DNA from: CANJXF01 sp043775015
Lineage (GTDB): Bacteria > Verrucomicrobiota > Verrucomicrobiia > Limisphaerales > CANJXF01
Assembly: GCA_043775015.1 (NCBI GenBank)
Contig: JAYVSV010000094.1
Span: 1-64,000, forward strand
DNA length: 64,000 nt
Direction: 5' to 3'
Shown here: positions 1 to 8,461 of the stretch, piece by piece
Numbering within the stretch: position 1 is the first letter of the stretch
Layout: each line of letters begins with the position of its first letter
The notes under the pieces: model-generated
Told to the model about the DNA's origin: nothing
Database searches by the model: none
Seen by the model: the letters and a program-made list of their open reading frames with translations, nothing else
Made by a program: the position numbers and the translations under genes

Positions 1-56
1 CCAAAGCAAAAACCCGTCCTCCTCTTTACCAATCGTCCAAAATAACCAGTCCTGTT

Positions 57-2561
57 TTGCTAACTACAAAAAAGTCCTGTTTTGAAAACTACACGACACA
101 AGATGTCGAGACGCTTGCCAAGCAGGTGGCGACCCTTTATAGCGAAGGCAAGTTCGAGCAAGCCATCCCAATTGCAAAAGAGGCTCTGGAAATGTGCGAA
201 AAAACTTATGGCCCAGACCATCCCAACACGGCCACAAGTCTGCACAATCTGGCGGCACTTTACGAAAGCATGGGCGATTACGCCAAAGCTGAGCTGCTGT
301 TGCAGCGCGCGTTGAGAATCAATGAGAAGGTCCTTGGCCCGGAGCATCCCAACACGGCCACAAGTCTGAACAATCTGGCAGCACTTTACCAAAGCATGGG
401 CGATTACGCCAAAGCCGAGCCGCTGTATCAGCGCGCGTTGAAGATCAAAGAAAAAGTCCTTGGCCCGGAGCATCCTGCCACGGCCACAGCCCTGAACGGT
501 CTGGCATTACTTTACGAAGGCATGGGCGATTACGCCAAAGCCGAGCCGCTGTATCAGCGCGCGTTGAAGATCAGAGAAAAAGTCCTTGGCCCGGAGCATC
601 CTGACACGGCCATATGCCTGAACAATCTGGCATTGCTTTATTGCAGAATGCGTGATTACGCCAAAGCTGAGCCGTTGTATCAGCGCGCGTTGAGAATCAA
701 TGAGAAGGTAATTGGCCCGGAGCATCCTTACACAGCCAGTTTGCTGGCCAATCTGGCCTTTCTCTATTTCGACCTGAACAACAACTCGCAAGCTCTGGTT
801 CTTGCACGGAAGGTGGAAACGGCAAGAACCAAAATTTTTGAGAACATTCTTTCATTCGCATCAGAACACGAGCGTTTAGCCTTTCAGGAGCAAGCCATTC
901 CTTACTCTCTCTTTGCCACCTTGAATAACGCACCCGAGCTGGCGCTGGCCGTTCTGCGCCACAAGGGCGTCGTCCTGGATTCCCTGGTGGAAGATCGCTT
1001 GCTCGCGGAGGCCAGTCAGAATCCCGCCGACCGCGCCCTGATTGACCAACTCCGCGCGGCCCAACGGCGGCACATGCAACTCTTGCTGGAAGTCCCGAAG
1101 GATTTTAGTGAGGCAGCGCTCCAGCGGTGCGCCGCCGAGCGGGAGCAAGGTGCAAAAGGAGTCGAAGAGCTTCAAAGTAAGCTGGCCCGTCATGCCACCG
1201 GCTTGGGTCGCGCCCGTCGCGCCCTGAGCGTCACAACCGGGCAAGTGCAAGCGGCCATCCCATCGCAGACGGCCTTGATCGAACTGGTGCGCTATGTTCA
1301 TTATCTGGGGAAGAACAAATTGGAATTCCGTTACGGCGCGATCGTCCTGGCTCCAGCGGGCGAGCCAAAGTGGGTTTCACTCGGCAGTGCTTCAGCCATT
1401 GAGAAGAACATCGCGCTTTGCCAGGTGGCCGTGCGCATCAAAACCAGCGACATAAAACTAGCTGGGTTGTTAAGAAATTTGTACCAGCAGCTTTGGTCGC
1501 CGTTGGAATCGTCTTTGCCTCTGGGAGTCAAGCGCGTCATCATCAGCCCGGACGGTCTGCTGAATTTCGTTTCGTTTGCTACGTTGCTGACGCCGGAGGA
1601 CAAGTTTCTCGCTGAGAAATATTCCATCAGCTACGTCGCCAGCGGTCGGGATTTATTGCGCGAGATAAAACCAGGACCGACTTCAGAGATGTTGGTCTAT
1701 GCCAATCCAGATTTTTCAGGCAAGGGATCAACCACGGCCAAGGGTTTTACAAACAACCTGCTTGCCCTGCGTTCCACCGAGATGCGTGATTTGCAGAACT
1801 TACATCTGGATTCCCTACCCGGAACCGCGAACGAAAGCGCGGCTTTGGAAAGCCAGGCTAAGAAATGGAATTGGCCCATCCGCGTCTTTCTGGACGCCGA
1901 TGCAACGGAAGCTCAACTGCAAGCGGTTCGCTCTCCGCACATCCTGCACCTGGCCACGCACGGCTTTTTTCTGCCGGAGACGGATGCGGCAGGATCAAGA
2001 GCAGGTAATGGTGAACGTGGAGTCGGTGGCATAACACCTTTTTCAGGGAGCGGCTTGATCGCTGGTTCGGGCAGCAGTTTGAAGCAGCAGGTTATCTTGA
2101 AAAATCCGATGCACCGGAGTGGACTGGCCCTGGCTGGTGCGCAAGCTACTTTGGATGCTTGGAAACGCGGCGAGACCCCGCCTACCGGCAACGATGGCAT
2201 CGTTACGGCGGAGGAAGTCGGGGGTTTAAAGCTGGACGGCACCTGGCTGGTGACACTTTCGGCTTGGGACACCGGTACCGGCGAGGCGAGGTCTGGCGAA
2301 GGCGTGCTGGGCCTACGCCGGGGCTTCATTCAAGCCGGAGCGCAAAACCTTTTGATGACGCTCTGGTCAGTGGCGGACGAAGAAACCGGCAAATTCATGT
2401 TGGATTTTTATTCCGCAGCGCAGAAGAGTGGCAACGCGCCGGAAGCTTTGGCGAATGTTCAGCGCGACTGGCTGGTCAAATTGCGCAAGGAGCGAGGGTT
2501 AGCTGCCGCCGTAAATCTTGTCGGCCCGTTCATCATGTCTTCACAAGGGCCGTTGAAGTGA
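57..2561 (+). CDS. TPR-repeat protein with C-terminal CHAT (caspase-like) domain
   Basis: The N-terminal ~260 residues are five kinesin-light-chain-type TPR units of 42 residues (core NNLAALYQSMGDYAKAEPLY). A helical linker follows to about residue 480, then a CHAT peptidase domain to the C-terminus. The CHAT His lies in LATHGFF (H635). The second catalytic motif, normally LSACDTG, reads LSAWDTG here, so the nucleophile is Trp737 (codon TGG at 2265-2267). The family is known as TPR-CHAT proteases in signalling and defence; this copy should lack peptidase activity unless the base is a sequencing error. The frame stays open to the left edge and the start here is TTG, so the true start may lie outside the window. 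It converges on the next gene with 26 bp between. Confidence 0.85.
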   Translation: MLTTKKSCFENYTTQDVETLAKQVATLYSEGKFEQAIPIAKEALEMCEKTYGPDHPNTATSLHNLAALYESMGDYAKAELLLQRALRINEKVLGPEHPNTATSLNNLAALYQSMGDYAKAEPLYQRALKIKEKVLGPEHPATATALNGLALLYEGMGDYAKAEPLYQRALKIREKVLGPEHPDTAICLNNLALLYCRMRDYAKAEPLYQRALRINEKVIGPEHPYTASLLANLAFLYFDLNNNSQALVLARKVETARTKIFENILSFASEHERLAFQEQAIPYSLFATLNNAPELALAVLRHKGVVLDSLVEDRLLAEASQNPADRALIDQLRAAQRRHMQLLLEVPKDFSEAALQRCAAEREQGAKGVEELQSKLARHATGLGRARRALSVTTGQVQAAIPSQTALIELVRYVHYLGKNKLEFRYGAIVLAPAGEPKWVSLGSASAIEKNIALCQVAVRIKTSDIKLAGLLRNLYQQLWSPLESSLPLGVKRVIISPDGLLNFVSFATLLTPEDKFLAEKYSISYVASGRDLLREIKPGPTSEMLVYANPDFSGKGSTTAKGFTNNLLALRSTEMRDLQNLHLDSLPGTANESAALESQAKKWNWPIRVFLDADATEAQLQAVRSPHILHLATHGFFLPETDAAGSRAGNGERGVGGITPFSGSGLIAGSGSSLKQQVILKNPMHRSGLALAGAQATLDAWKRGETPPTGNDGIVTAEEVGGLKLDGTWLVTLSAWDTGTGEARSGEGVLGLRRGFIQAGAQNLLMTLWSVADEETGKFMLDFYSAAQKSGNAPEALANVQRDWLVKLRKERGLAAAVNLVGPFIMSSQGPLK
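201..800 (+). repeat. Tandem 126-bp coding repeats (TPR units)
   Basis: Near-identical 126-bp units follow one another, with equivalent points at 243, 369, 495, 621 and 747. Each encodes one 42-residue TPR. The middle three copies are most alike, which suggests recent unit duplication or homogenisation. The unequal middle versus edge similarity is visible by eye in the DNA, not only in the protein. Confidence 0.85.
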
Positions 2562-2587
2562 ACTGGTCATTAGGATTGTTTGAAGAG

Positions 2588-4954
2588 CTAATTCTTTTTC
2601 ACCGCGAAACGCACTGCGACTTTTCCCTTCAAGTTTGTTAGATCAACGGTTCCTTGGTCGTCTGTTGGCAAAACCTTCCCGTTCGCTGCGGCAGAAATAA
2701 TTTTCCAACCATTTGGCACTCGTGCGCGGAACAAGATTTTTTCAGCGGCATTTCGTTCCGGCAATTGAACCTCTGCGAGCACTTCACCATCGTTCAACTT
2801 TGATTGCAGGGTGAATGACACTGGACCAAATGCGGTGGGTGCTCGCTCGATTTTGATCTGCTTTCCATTTTCCAACCAACGCTTGGGGGTGGCGAATGCG
2901 AGTCTCAGCGTCTCGGGTTTGCCATCGTCATTCAAGTCGGAATCCTGCACGAGAACGGAACGCAGCATGGAAAGAAAGTGTGCGTTCGCCGCGCTATTCG
3001 GCGGGCAGTAAAAAAGGCGTCCGCCTTCGTCGAGCGGTTTGAGCGAGCAACCTTCCGCGCCAATGAAGGTGTTGCGCGTAAAACCTTGCGCCAACATTCC
3101 GTAGAGCGAAACGAGTGCGCGTTCAGGATCATCGCGGCGCAAGACGTCGAGAGCGTAGCGTGTTCCGTAGAGCGGATTGATTTTATGCTCGCTGTTCCAA
3201 AAAGTATTTTCCTGTCCGCCGGCGCGCAGCATTCCCATCGCGAGTCCACCGTGTTGTTCCTGGTAATGAGGGAGCCAATTCTCCTCGGCGCTGCCGACCG
3301 GGAAAATGCCGCTGGCAATCGTGTAGCCGATAATGATGTTCCAATAACTGCCGATGCGCGTGTCGCAAATCGGACTGTGCGCCAACTCATTTGTGTAAAG
3401 CGCCACCGGAATAAATGGAGGTGTCGTGGCATGATCCGCGCTTTTTTCGATTGCGGTCAGAACCGTTGCGCGAAATTCCACGGCAACCTTCGCATAATGT
3501 TCAGCCTCCGTTCCTTCACCGACTTCCCCGAGGACTGTGGCCAGGTCACGCAACGCGCGCCATGCTTTGGAGTTCGCATTCAGCGTTTGCACGGGAGTGC
3601 TGATGTCGCCGCAATATTGTTCCAGCGGAAATAAACCGTGCGGACCCGTCCGCCGTTCATCGAGTCGGCGCGCTTCACTTTCCCAACCGGAAATCGTTTC
3701 TTTAGGGCTGGTGCGATACTGCTCCGGCTTTGACCACGATCGAAGTTCTTGCAAGACCGCCGCATCGCGCGTCTGCCAATAATAGCGGCAAATGTCATTC
3801 AGCTTGAACCCGGCCTGATGGTATTCGAGACCCTTTCGCGTAAAATCAAAAAGCGGCACCATCAATCGGCGCATATCTTTTTCGTAGCCCCAAACCATCA
3901 TCGCCAACGCGGCGTCGCTCCCCTCGGCTTCGTACATTTTGTCGTATTGATTACCGTGGCTGTAATGAATCCGGTCTTCGCTAATCAACTCAAAATTCTG
4001 AATGATCAGATGTCGCCAGGCATTGTTCACGATCGGTTCCGGCGTTTCGACGTTCATTCCTTGCGTCAAAATTTTCTTCCAGCTCTCCGCGCACATTTGG
4101 CGTTGGCTGGCGTAAGAATTCGCTTCGACGGCGAACGTCGTGTCGTTGGCCAACGGCTTGGTTGGAATCGCGACGACCGCCATTTTGTTCACGCCAATCT
4201 TGGCGTGCGCCCGGTTTCGTTCCCACGTCCATGATTTGTCGAAGTAAGCGAGCACGCGGCCCTGTTCGTCCGTCGCTTTGCCGTCGCTAAACTTCAAAGG
4301 CGTTTTGGAATCAATGTCCAACGTCATGGTTCCATTGGTGCCCTGCGCGAGGGAGAATTTAACAAATACCATCGCGTTCTCGGCCAGCGTCGGATCGACA
4401 CTCGCGAAAGCTTCGAGTTGATAAATCTCCAGCTCGCGATCGACGCGTTTTTGGTTCAACGGAATATTGCCACCGGATTGAACCGGCGTGGGATGCAAAT
4501 AACGGATTTGCGCAATCGGCAAATAACCTTCCGCCAAGGTCGGTTGTTCCAGCCGATGAAGTTGATCGCCGAAGATTCCGGCGTCGGGTCCAATGCGAAA
4601 CGTCACGGACGTGCCGTTGTTGTTCCATGCGTTGGCTCCGCCACGCAAATTCACGCCGCTGCCATTGGAAATCAGGCGGGCCTTCACCTTTGCATTGGGC
4701 GCGCTGAAAACGATCGGGTAGTAATGGAAATCCGCATTGACGTAACGCGGCGGCGGCAACAGCGGTTCGAAAAATTCGTAGCTGGCTCCGTTGGTTTGTT
4801 GCATGGCCGCCTCGCCCCAAACGTCGAGTTTGGAACGAACCATTTCGTCGAAGGAAGGCGTTTCCTTTGCATCTGCCAACACGGCGAACGCGAGAAAAAA
4901 TGAACCGGCCAGCCGCGCGAATGGTGTCAAACGGAAAGAGCTACATGGAGTCAT
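2588..4954 (-). CDS. Secreted six-hairpin glycosidase-like protein
   Basis: The protein is about 788 residues from the chosen ATG at 4954. I chose it because a clear signal peptide (hydrophobic LAGSFFLAFAVLADA) begins ten residues later; an upstream ATG at 5038 would add 28 residues that do not look secretory. A beta-rich N-terminal half (to about residue 300) is followed by an alpha-helical half with sugar-hydrolase-like patterns (YDKMYEAEG, SYWNIIIGYTIASGIFP, GGQENTFWNSEHKINPLYGTRYALDVLRR in short stretches). This layout fits (alpha/alpha)6 glycoside hydrolases of the glycogen-debranching or GH95/GH127-like fold, but I cannot assign a family or substrate. Probably periplasmic or extracellular. 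Confidence 0.65.
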   Translation of the reverse strand: MTPCSSFRLTPFARLAGSFFLAFAVLADAKETPSFDEMVRSKLDVWGEAAMQQTNGASYEFFEPLLPPPRYVNADFHYYPIVFSAPNAKVKARLISNGSGVNLRGGANAWNNNGTSVTFRIGPDAGIFGDQLHRLEQPTLAEGYLPIAQIRYLHPTPVQSGGNIPLNQKRVDRELEIYQLEAFASVDPTLAENAMVFVKFSLAQGTNGTMTLDIDSKTPLKFSDGKATDEQGRVLAYFDKSWTWERNRAHAKIGVNKMAVVAIPTKPLANDTTFAVEANSYASQRQMCAESWKKILTQGMNVETPEPIVNNAWRHLIIQNFELISEDRIHYSHGNQYDKMYEAEGSDAALAMMVWGYEKDMRRLMVPLFDFTRKGLEYHQAGFKLNDICRYYWQTRDAAVLQELRSWSKPEQYRTSPKETISGWESEARRLDERRTGPHGLFPLEQYCGDISTPVQTLNANSKAWRALRDLATVLGEVGEGTEAEHYAKVAVEFRATVLTAIEKSADHATTPPFIPVALYTNELAHSPICDTRIGSYWNIIIGYTIASGIFPVGSAEENWLPHYQEQHGGLAMGMLRAGGQENTFWNSEHKINPLYGTRYALDVLRRDDPERALVSLYGMLAQGFTRNTFIGAEGCSLKPLDEGGRLFYCPPNSAANAHFLSMLRSVLVQDSDLNDDGKPETLRLAFATPKRWLENGKQIKIERAPTAFGPVSFTLQSKLNDGEVLAEVQLPERNAAEKILFRARVPNGWKIISAAANGKVLPTDDQGTVDLTNLKGKVAVRFAVKKN

Positions 4955-5205
4955 GCAGCGAATTTTTACGAGGGCTTGCTCCAGATGCAAAGCCAATCTG
5001 AAAAACTTTGAGCAATCGGAAAATGGCAAAAATGCCATTCACGCTACGAAACGAATCGCTTGCCCAAACTGAGCCACTACCAAACGATTCGTCAGTTCGG
5101 TGATGGTGACGCGGAAATTTTCTATGGCGAAGACGGGGCGGCGTTCGCGAAAAAGAAATTGCCGCGACAAAAAAAGTTTTGGGAAAACGCATAGCGAACA
5201 AATGT

Positions 5206-5367
5206 TCAGGGAACGGTGACAGTCAGACTTGGAAACACCGTCCTGAAATCATTCTCATTGCGCGTCAGAATTTCATCGAACCGTGACGCAAACAGCAAAT
5301 TAAAATATTCATGCACGCCGTTCGCTGCGCTTTGGCTTTCGCGCGGCTCAAACCCGCCGCAATCGCT
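5206..5367 (-). pseudogene. C-terminal remnant of a PIN-domain (VapC-like) toxin
   Basis: Read on the minus strand the stretch encodes ...GFEPRESQSAANGVHEYFN then LLFASRFDEILTRNENDF and RTVFPSLTVTVP before a TGA. The ILTRNENDF segment with a following short beta strand is the usual C-terminal end of PIN-domain nucleases. No start codon, N-terminal active-site Asp or antitoxin gene accompanies it. The upstream end runs into the methyltransferase fragment on the opposite strand near 5360, which looks like a recombination junction. Family by pattern recognition; the loss of the N-terminus is read directly. Confidence 0.55.
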
Positions 5368-5950
5368 CACTCGATAACGACTTTCTCAACTTCCTCGACG
5401 AAGCGCGCCGCTCACTTGTTTCCGATTTAATTCAAAACAACGAACGCGACGATCTTCTCGTGGACGACAAGCTCAACATCGCGACCCAACACATCCTTGA
5501 TCGCCTGCTTTTCCTGCGCATCTGCGAAGATCGCGACATTGATACTGGAACTCGACTCGATTCCATCGCCGACGTTTGGCGGAAAAATTACGGCCCCGAA
5601 AGTAGGAGACGAGGTAACGAGTCTCTAACTTTAAAAGAAATATCAGAGACTCCTCACGTCGTCTCCTACGAGATTAAGGACTGGGAAAAGAAACATCGCA
5701 AATACTGCTGGGTCGATGCCCTCACCGGCGACGTCCATCTCACTGTCAGCCTCAAGCGCGAGATCCTGACCCACAACATTTACGGCGTGGACCTCGATGC
5801 GGTGGCGGTGGAAGTCACTCAACTCTCCCTTTGCCTCAAGATGCTGGAGAACGAGAACCGCAACACCCTCGCCCTCGCCCGCGAACTCTTTGCCGAGGAA
5901 ATCGCGCTCCTGCGCAAATTGAACAAACAAGAAATGTTGCCATCTGAATT
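5358..5950 (+). pseudogene. Fragment of an Eco57I/type IIG-like adenine DNA methyltransferase
   Basis: The frame begins without a start codon near 5358 (NRSLDNDFLNFLDEARRSL) and runs open through a GTG at 5460. It holds LNIATQHILDRLLFLRICEDR, a typical N-terminal helical segment of large adenine methyltransferases. It then jumps to NIYGVDLDAVAVEVTQLSL, the conserved segment following motif I in Eco57I-like enzymes. The motif I region (Gly-rich SAM site) and the catalytic NPPY motif are both absent, so the gene is internally deleted and non-functional. A 68-bp palindrome lies at the likely deletion point. The frame continues without a stop into an unrelated PEP-CTERM sequence; the junction falls at about 5912-5960. 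Confidence 0.65.
5602..5669. repeat. Imperfect palindrome inside the methyltransferase relic
   Basis: Arms of 25 bp (5602-5626 and 5645-5669) are complementary except for the central six positions of each arm, with an 18-nt loop. The left arm starts GTAGGAGACGAG and the right arm ends CGTCTCCTAC. The element keeps the reading frame open. It resembles dispersed palindromic repeats of the REP or MITE kind. Confidence 0.75.
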
Positions 5951-6473
5951 TCACTTCCTACCGGGTTGGACCGGCTACTTGAACGGGAGCCAGGTAAGCT
6001 CCGTTACCTATAACACAATTGCTCTCGATTCGTCTGCTATTTCCTTACACAGTTCGACATCGCCAATTTTTCAGCCTCTACGAGGCGGATATTCCGTATA
6101 TCTTCAAGGAGGTCGGTTTTCGTCCATTAGTGCTGCCATCGCACAGACTGGCTTGGTTCCACAAACGGCTCAATCGCTTGTCTTCTTATCGGTTTCGGAG
6201 GGTTCTCTTCAGGTAACCTTTGATGGGCAAATTATTCCTATGATACAAATCGGCACAGCCCCTAACTATGTGGCAATGGGTGGTGATATTTCTGCGTTTG
6301 CAGGTCAAACCGGAGAATTGCGATTCACGGCGTTTAATGGAGTAGGAGCTGGTTTGATTGATTCGATCCTTTTTTCCACCCAGGCCATTCCCGAACCAAG
6401 CACCTATTTATTATTCGGCTGCGGAGTTCTGTTATTAGGCGCGGCCAGAGTAGCGTTTAAAAGAAAGCGGTGA
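5951..6473 (+). pseudogene. C-terminal part of a PEP-CTERM exported protein fused to the methyltransferase relic
   Basis: The tail IPEPSTYLLFGCGVLLLGAARVAFKRKR-type arrangement, seen here as a PEP motif, one hydrophobic helix and a basic end, is the PEP-CTERM sorting signal recognised by exosortase. The preceding ~140 residues are a Gly/Ser-rich beta domain typical of exported PEP-CTERM proteins (ISAFAGQTGELRF). There is no signal peptide or start codon of its own; the sequence is read in frame from the methyltransferase fragment. The whole 5460-6473 open frame is therefore a chimera of two truncated genes. Expression is unlikely to give a sorted protein, since a PEP-CTERM tail needs an N-terminal signal peptide. 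Confidence 0.7.
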
Positions 6474-6640
6474 ACCTAGCCACGGCCATTGCTGCGGGAA
6501 CGAATTTCTGCGTTGCCTTGCGGAGCAATGGAACGGTGGTGGCGTGGGGTGACAATGGTTTGGGACAAACAAACGTGCCGACGTTGACGGAGGTGAAGAT
6601 GATTGCGGCGAGCGGTACTCGCGCGCTGGCCGCGGATTGA
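6470..6640 (+). pseudogene. C-terminal remnant of an RCC1-repeat protein
   Basis: From a GTG overlapping the preceding TGA, the frame encodes FCVALRSNGTVVAWGDNGLG followed by QTNVP and a short tail ALAAD before a stop. The SNGTVVAWGDN.GQ pattern is a textbook RCC1 (alpha-tubulin suppressor-like) blade, and such proteins normally carry many blades. Only one and a half remain, with no signal peptide. It joins the three other gene fragments immediately upstream. Confidence 0.65.
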
Positions 6641-6700
6641 GGTGAACGTAATCGCAGATACGCTTGAGATATACATGAAGCGATGGAGCGGCTGAGTCAG

Positions 6701-8461
6701 CTAATTCGTTTTCTTCAAGCTCGACCTGGCTTGTAACACCCGTGCAAGATTTTTGGCGGCAATCTTATCATTCGGGTTGATCCTAAGCGCGGCTTTGAAA
6801 TGGGATTCTGCCCGGTCCAAATCTCCCGTTCGTAAACAGATGAACCCAAGACTCCCTTGAGCTTCGTAATCGTCGGGATTCAGACGGATAACATTTTCAA
6901 ACGCGCGCTCGGCTTCAGTCAATCTGTTTTGACGGAGGTAAATGAACCCAAGCTCGTAAAACGCCCGGTCAGAACCCGGATTGGCTTTTGCTGCTGCCTG
7001 AAAGTGGTTCAGCGCTTCGGCGACCTGACCGAAATAAAACCGTGCCCTGCCGACTTTGATGTGGGCTTCAAAATCGTCCGGATTTTCTTGAAGAACGAAT
7101 TCGTTGTATTTGATGCTGTTTCTGGCCAGGTGTGCGTAAAAATCCTGTTCAAAAAAGTTTCGTTCACCGGCGTTGCACGGCAGGACTTGATACCATAGCT
7201 CGCCCATTTCATCGGCGGTTTGCGGGCCATATTTGACGCGCTTGGGTGGTTGATTAGGGTTACGCTCGTTTTCAGCGGAGTTGTCGTACGTCCAATGCAT
7301 AACCAGCGTGGCACCCTTGGGCAGGAAAACGGGCTTGGCGTAGCGATAATCGCCCTGCCAGTTAAAATCCCAGTCTTTGATGAGAATAAGGTCCTTTCGC
7401 GTTCCTTCGGGCAACAGGGCGTAGCCTTCCAACCTTTTTCCAAGATAATGTGCGTGAGGCAAGACTCCAATCAAATGCACATCGATCGGCAGCGTGTATT
7501 TGTCTTCTACCTCATAATTCTTTGCTCCGGCAGGAATATCGATGCGCAGAGCGTTTAGGTTGATTCGAAAGGCCGCATTCGTCGGCGGCAAAGGGGTAAA
7601 GTAAAACGCAATGGTTGGCTGTACCACTTCAGGTTTCCCACTTGGATGGAGATGCAATTGAAGGACAAGATCTGTATTCGGTTCCAACGTCCAAGCCAGA
7701 CCTTCCGGTGCCATCTGCGACACCTTGCCGGGTTGCCACCCAAGAAAATGGCCGTCTGGCATTCTGGCGGTATCGGTAAGCACCATTCCGTCGAATCCTG
7801 GTGGATTTTCTTTTTCTGCGCGTCGCCGAGATACTGGTGTTGAATCCACATTGATGAATGCGTGATGAACGACCTTCCAGTTGCCGGGCAGGAATTCAAC
7901 TCCCTTCACATACTTGCTCTCGGAGACAGGAATCGGGATCACAACGTTGCGATACACGTCTTTGCCTTCGGCTGCCAGAGTATAGGGCTGCGGCAGTTTT
8001 ACCACCAGGTCGGGCGTGCCCAATTGCCAGCCTTCGATCCATTTTGGCAATGCGGGTAGATCCTTCGCCGCCCCCTCGACGCCCCCTTCGGTGACCCATT
8101 GCTGAATCACACCGATTTGATCGGCGCTCAGGCTTCGGTCGTGGGTAAATTCGACGAGCCCTCTTTCCGGCAACCACGGTGGCATGTATCGCTTCCCCAC
8201 CACTTCGGCTACCTGTTTTGTTCGCTTCTTGACTTCCGCGTATGACAACAAGTTGAACGGAGCGGATTGGCCTGAGCGATGGCAACTCGCGCAATGCTGA
8301 AACACAATGGGTGCAACATCTTTGTTGAAAGTTAACGCGCCTTGCTTGCGCGCCGTGTATTGCGTGGGTGCTTTTACGTCTTCAGCCAATGCTTCCAAAC
8401 AGCGATTGAACGCGAGTAGGAAAATCAAGAGCGAGAGCGTTCGCTTGGCCGGATTCTTCAT
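6701..8461 (-). CDS. Cytochrome c / copper type II monooxygenase-like / TPR protein
   Basis: A signal peptide (residues 1-26) is followed by a c-type haem site CASCH (C57, C60, H61). A PHM-like copper monooxygenase fold comes next: HH at 199-200, HLH at 270-272, HAH at 336-338 and a late MHW (H389) are the expected copper ligands. The C-terminal 120 residues are three TPRs (ALNHFQAAAKANP, AERAFENVIRLNP, AESHFKAALRINP). The catalytic fold is known from ascorbate-dependent peptide/dopamine monooxygenases; the substrate here is unknown. The start overlaps the stop of the upstream redoxin gene by ATGA, so the two are translationally coupled. Periplasmic location inferred. Confidence 0.75.
   Translation of the reverse strand: MKNPAKRTLSLLIFLLAFNRCLEALAEDVKAPTQYTARKQGALTFNKDVAPIVFQHCASCHRSGQSAPFNLLSYAEVKKRTKQVAEVVGKRYMPPWLPERGLVEFTHDRSLSADQIGVIQQWVTEGGVEGAAKDLPALPKWIEGWQLGTPDLVVKLPQPYTLAAEGKDVYRNVVIPIPVSESKYVKGVEFLPGNWKVVHHAFINVDSTPVSRRRAEKENPPGFDGMVLTDTARMPDGHFLGWQPGKVSQMAPEGLAWTLEPNTDLVLQLHLHPSGKPEVVQPTIAFYFTPLPPTNAAFRINLNALRIDIPAGAKNYEVEDKYTLPIDVHLIGVLPHAHYLGKRLEGYALLPEGTRKDLILIKDWDFNWQGDYRYAKPVFLPKGATLVMHWTYDNSAENERNPNQPPKRVKYGPQTADEMGELWYQVLPCNAGERNFFEQDFYAHLARNSIKYNEFVLQENPDDFEAHIKVGRARFYFGQVAEALNHFQAAAKANPGSDRAFYELGFIYLRQNRLTEAERAFENVIRLNPDDYEAQGSLGFICLRTGDLDRAESHFKAALRINPNDKIAAKNLARVLQARSSLKKTN

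Noticed and set aside
201..800. Regular 126-bp repeats considered as a CRISPR-like array
   Set aside because: The repeats are contiguous, coding and lack unique spacers; they encode TPR units.
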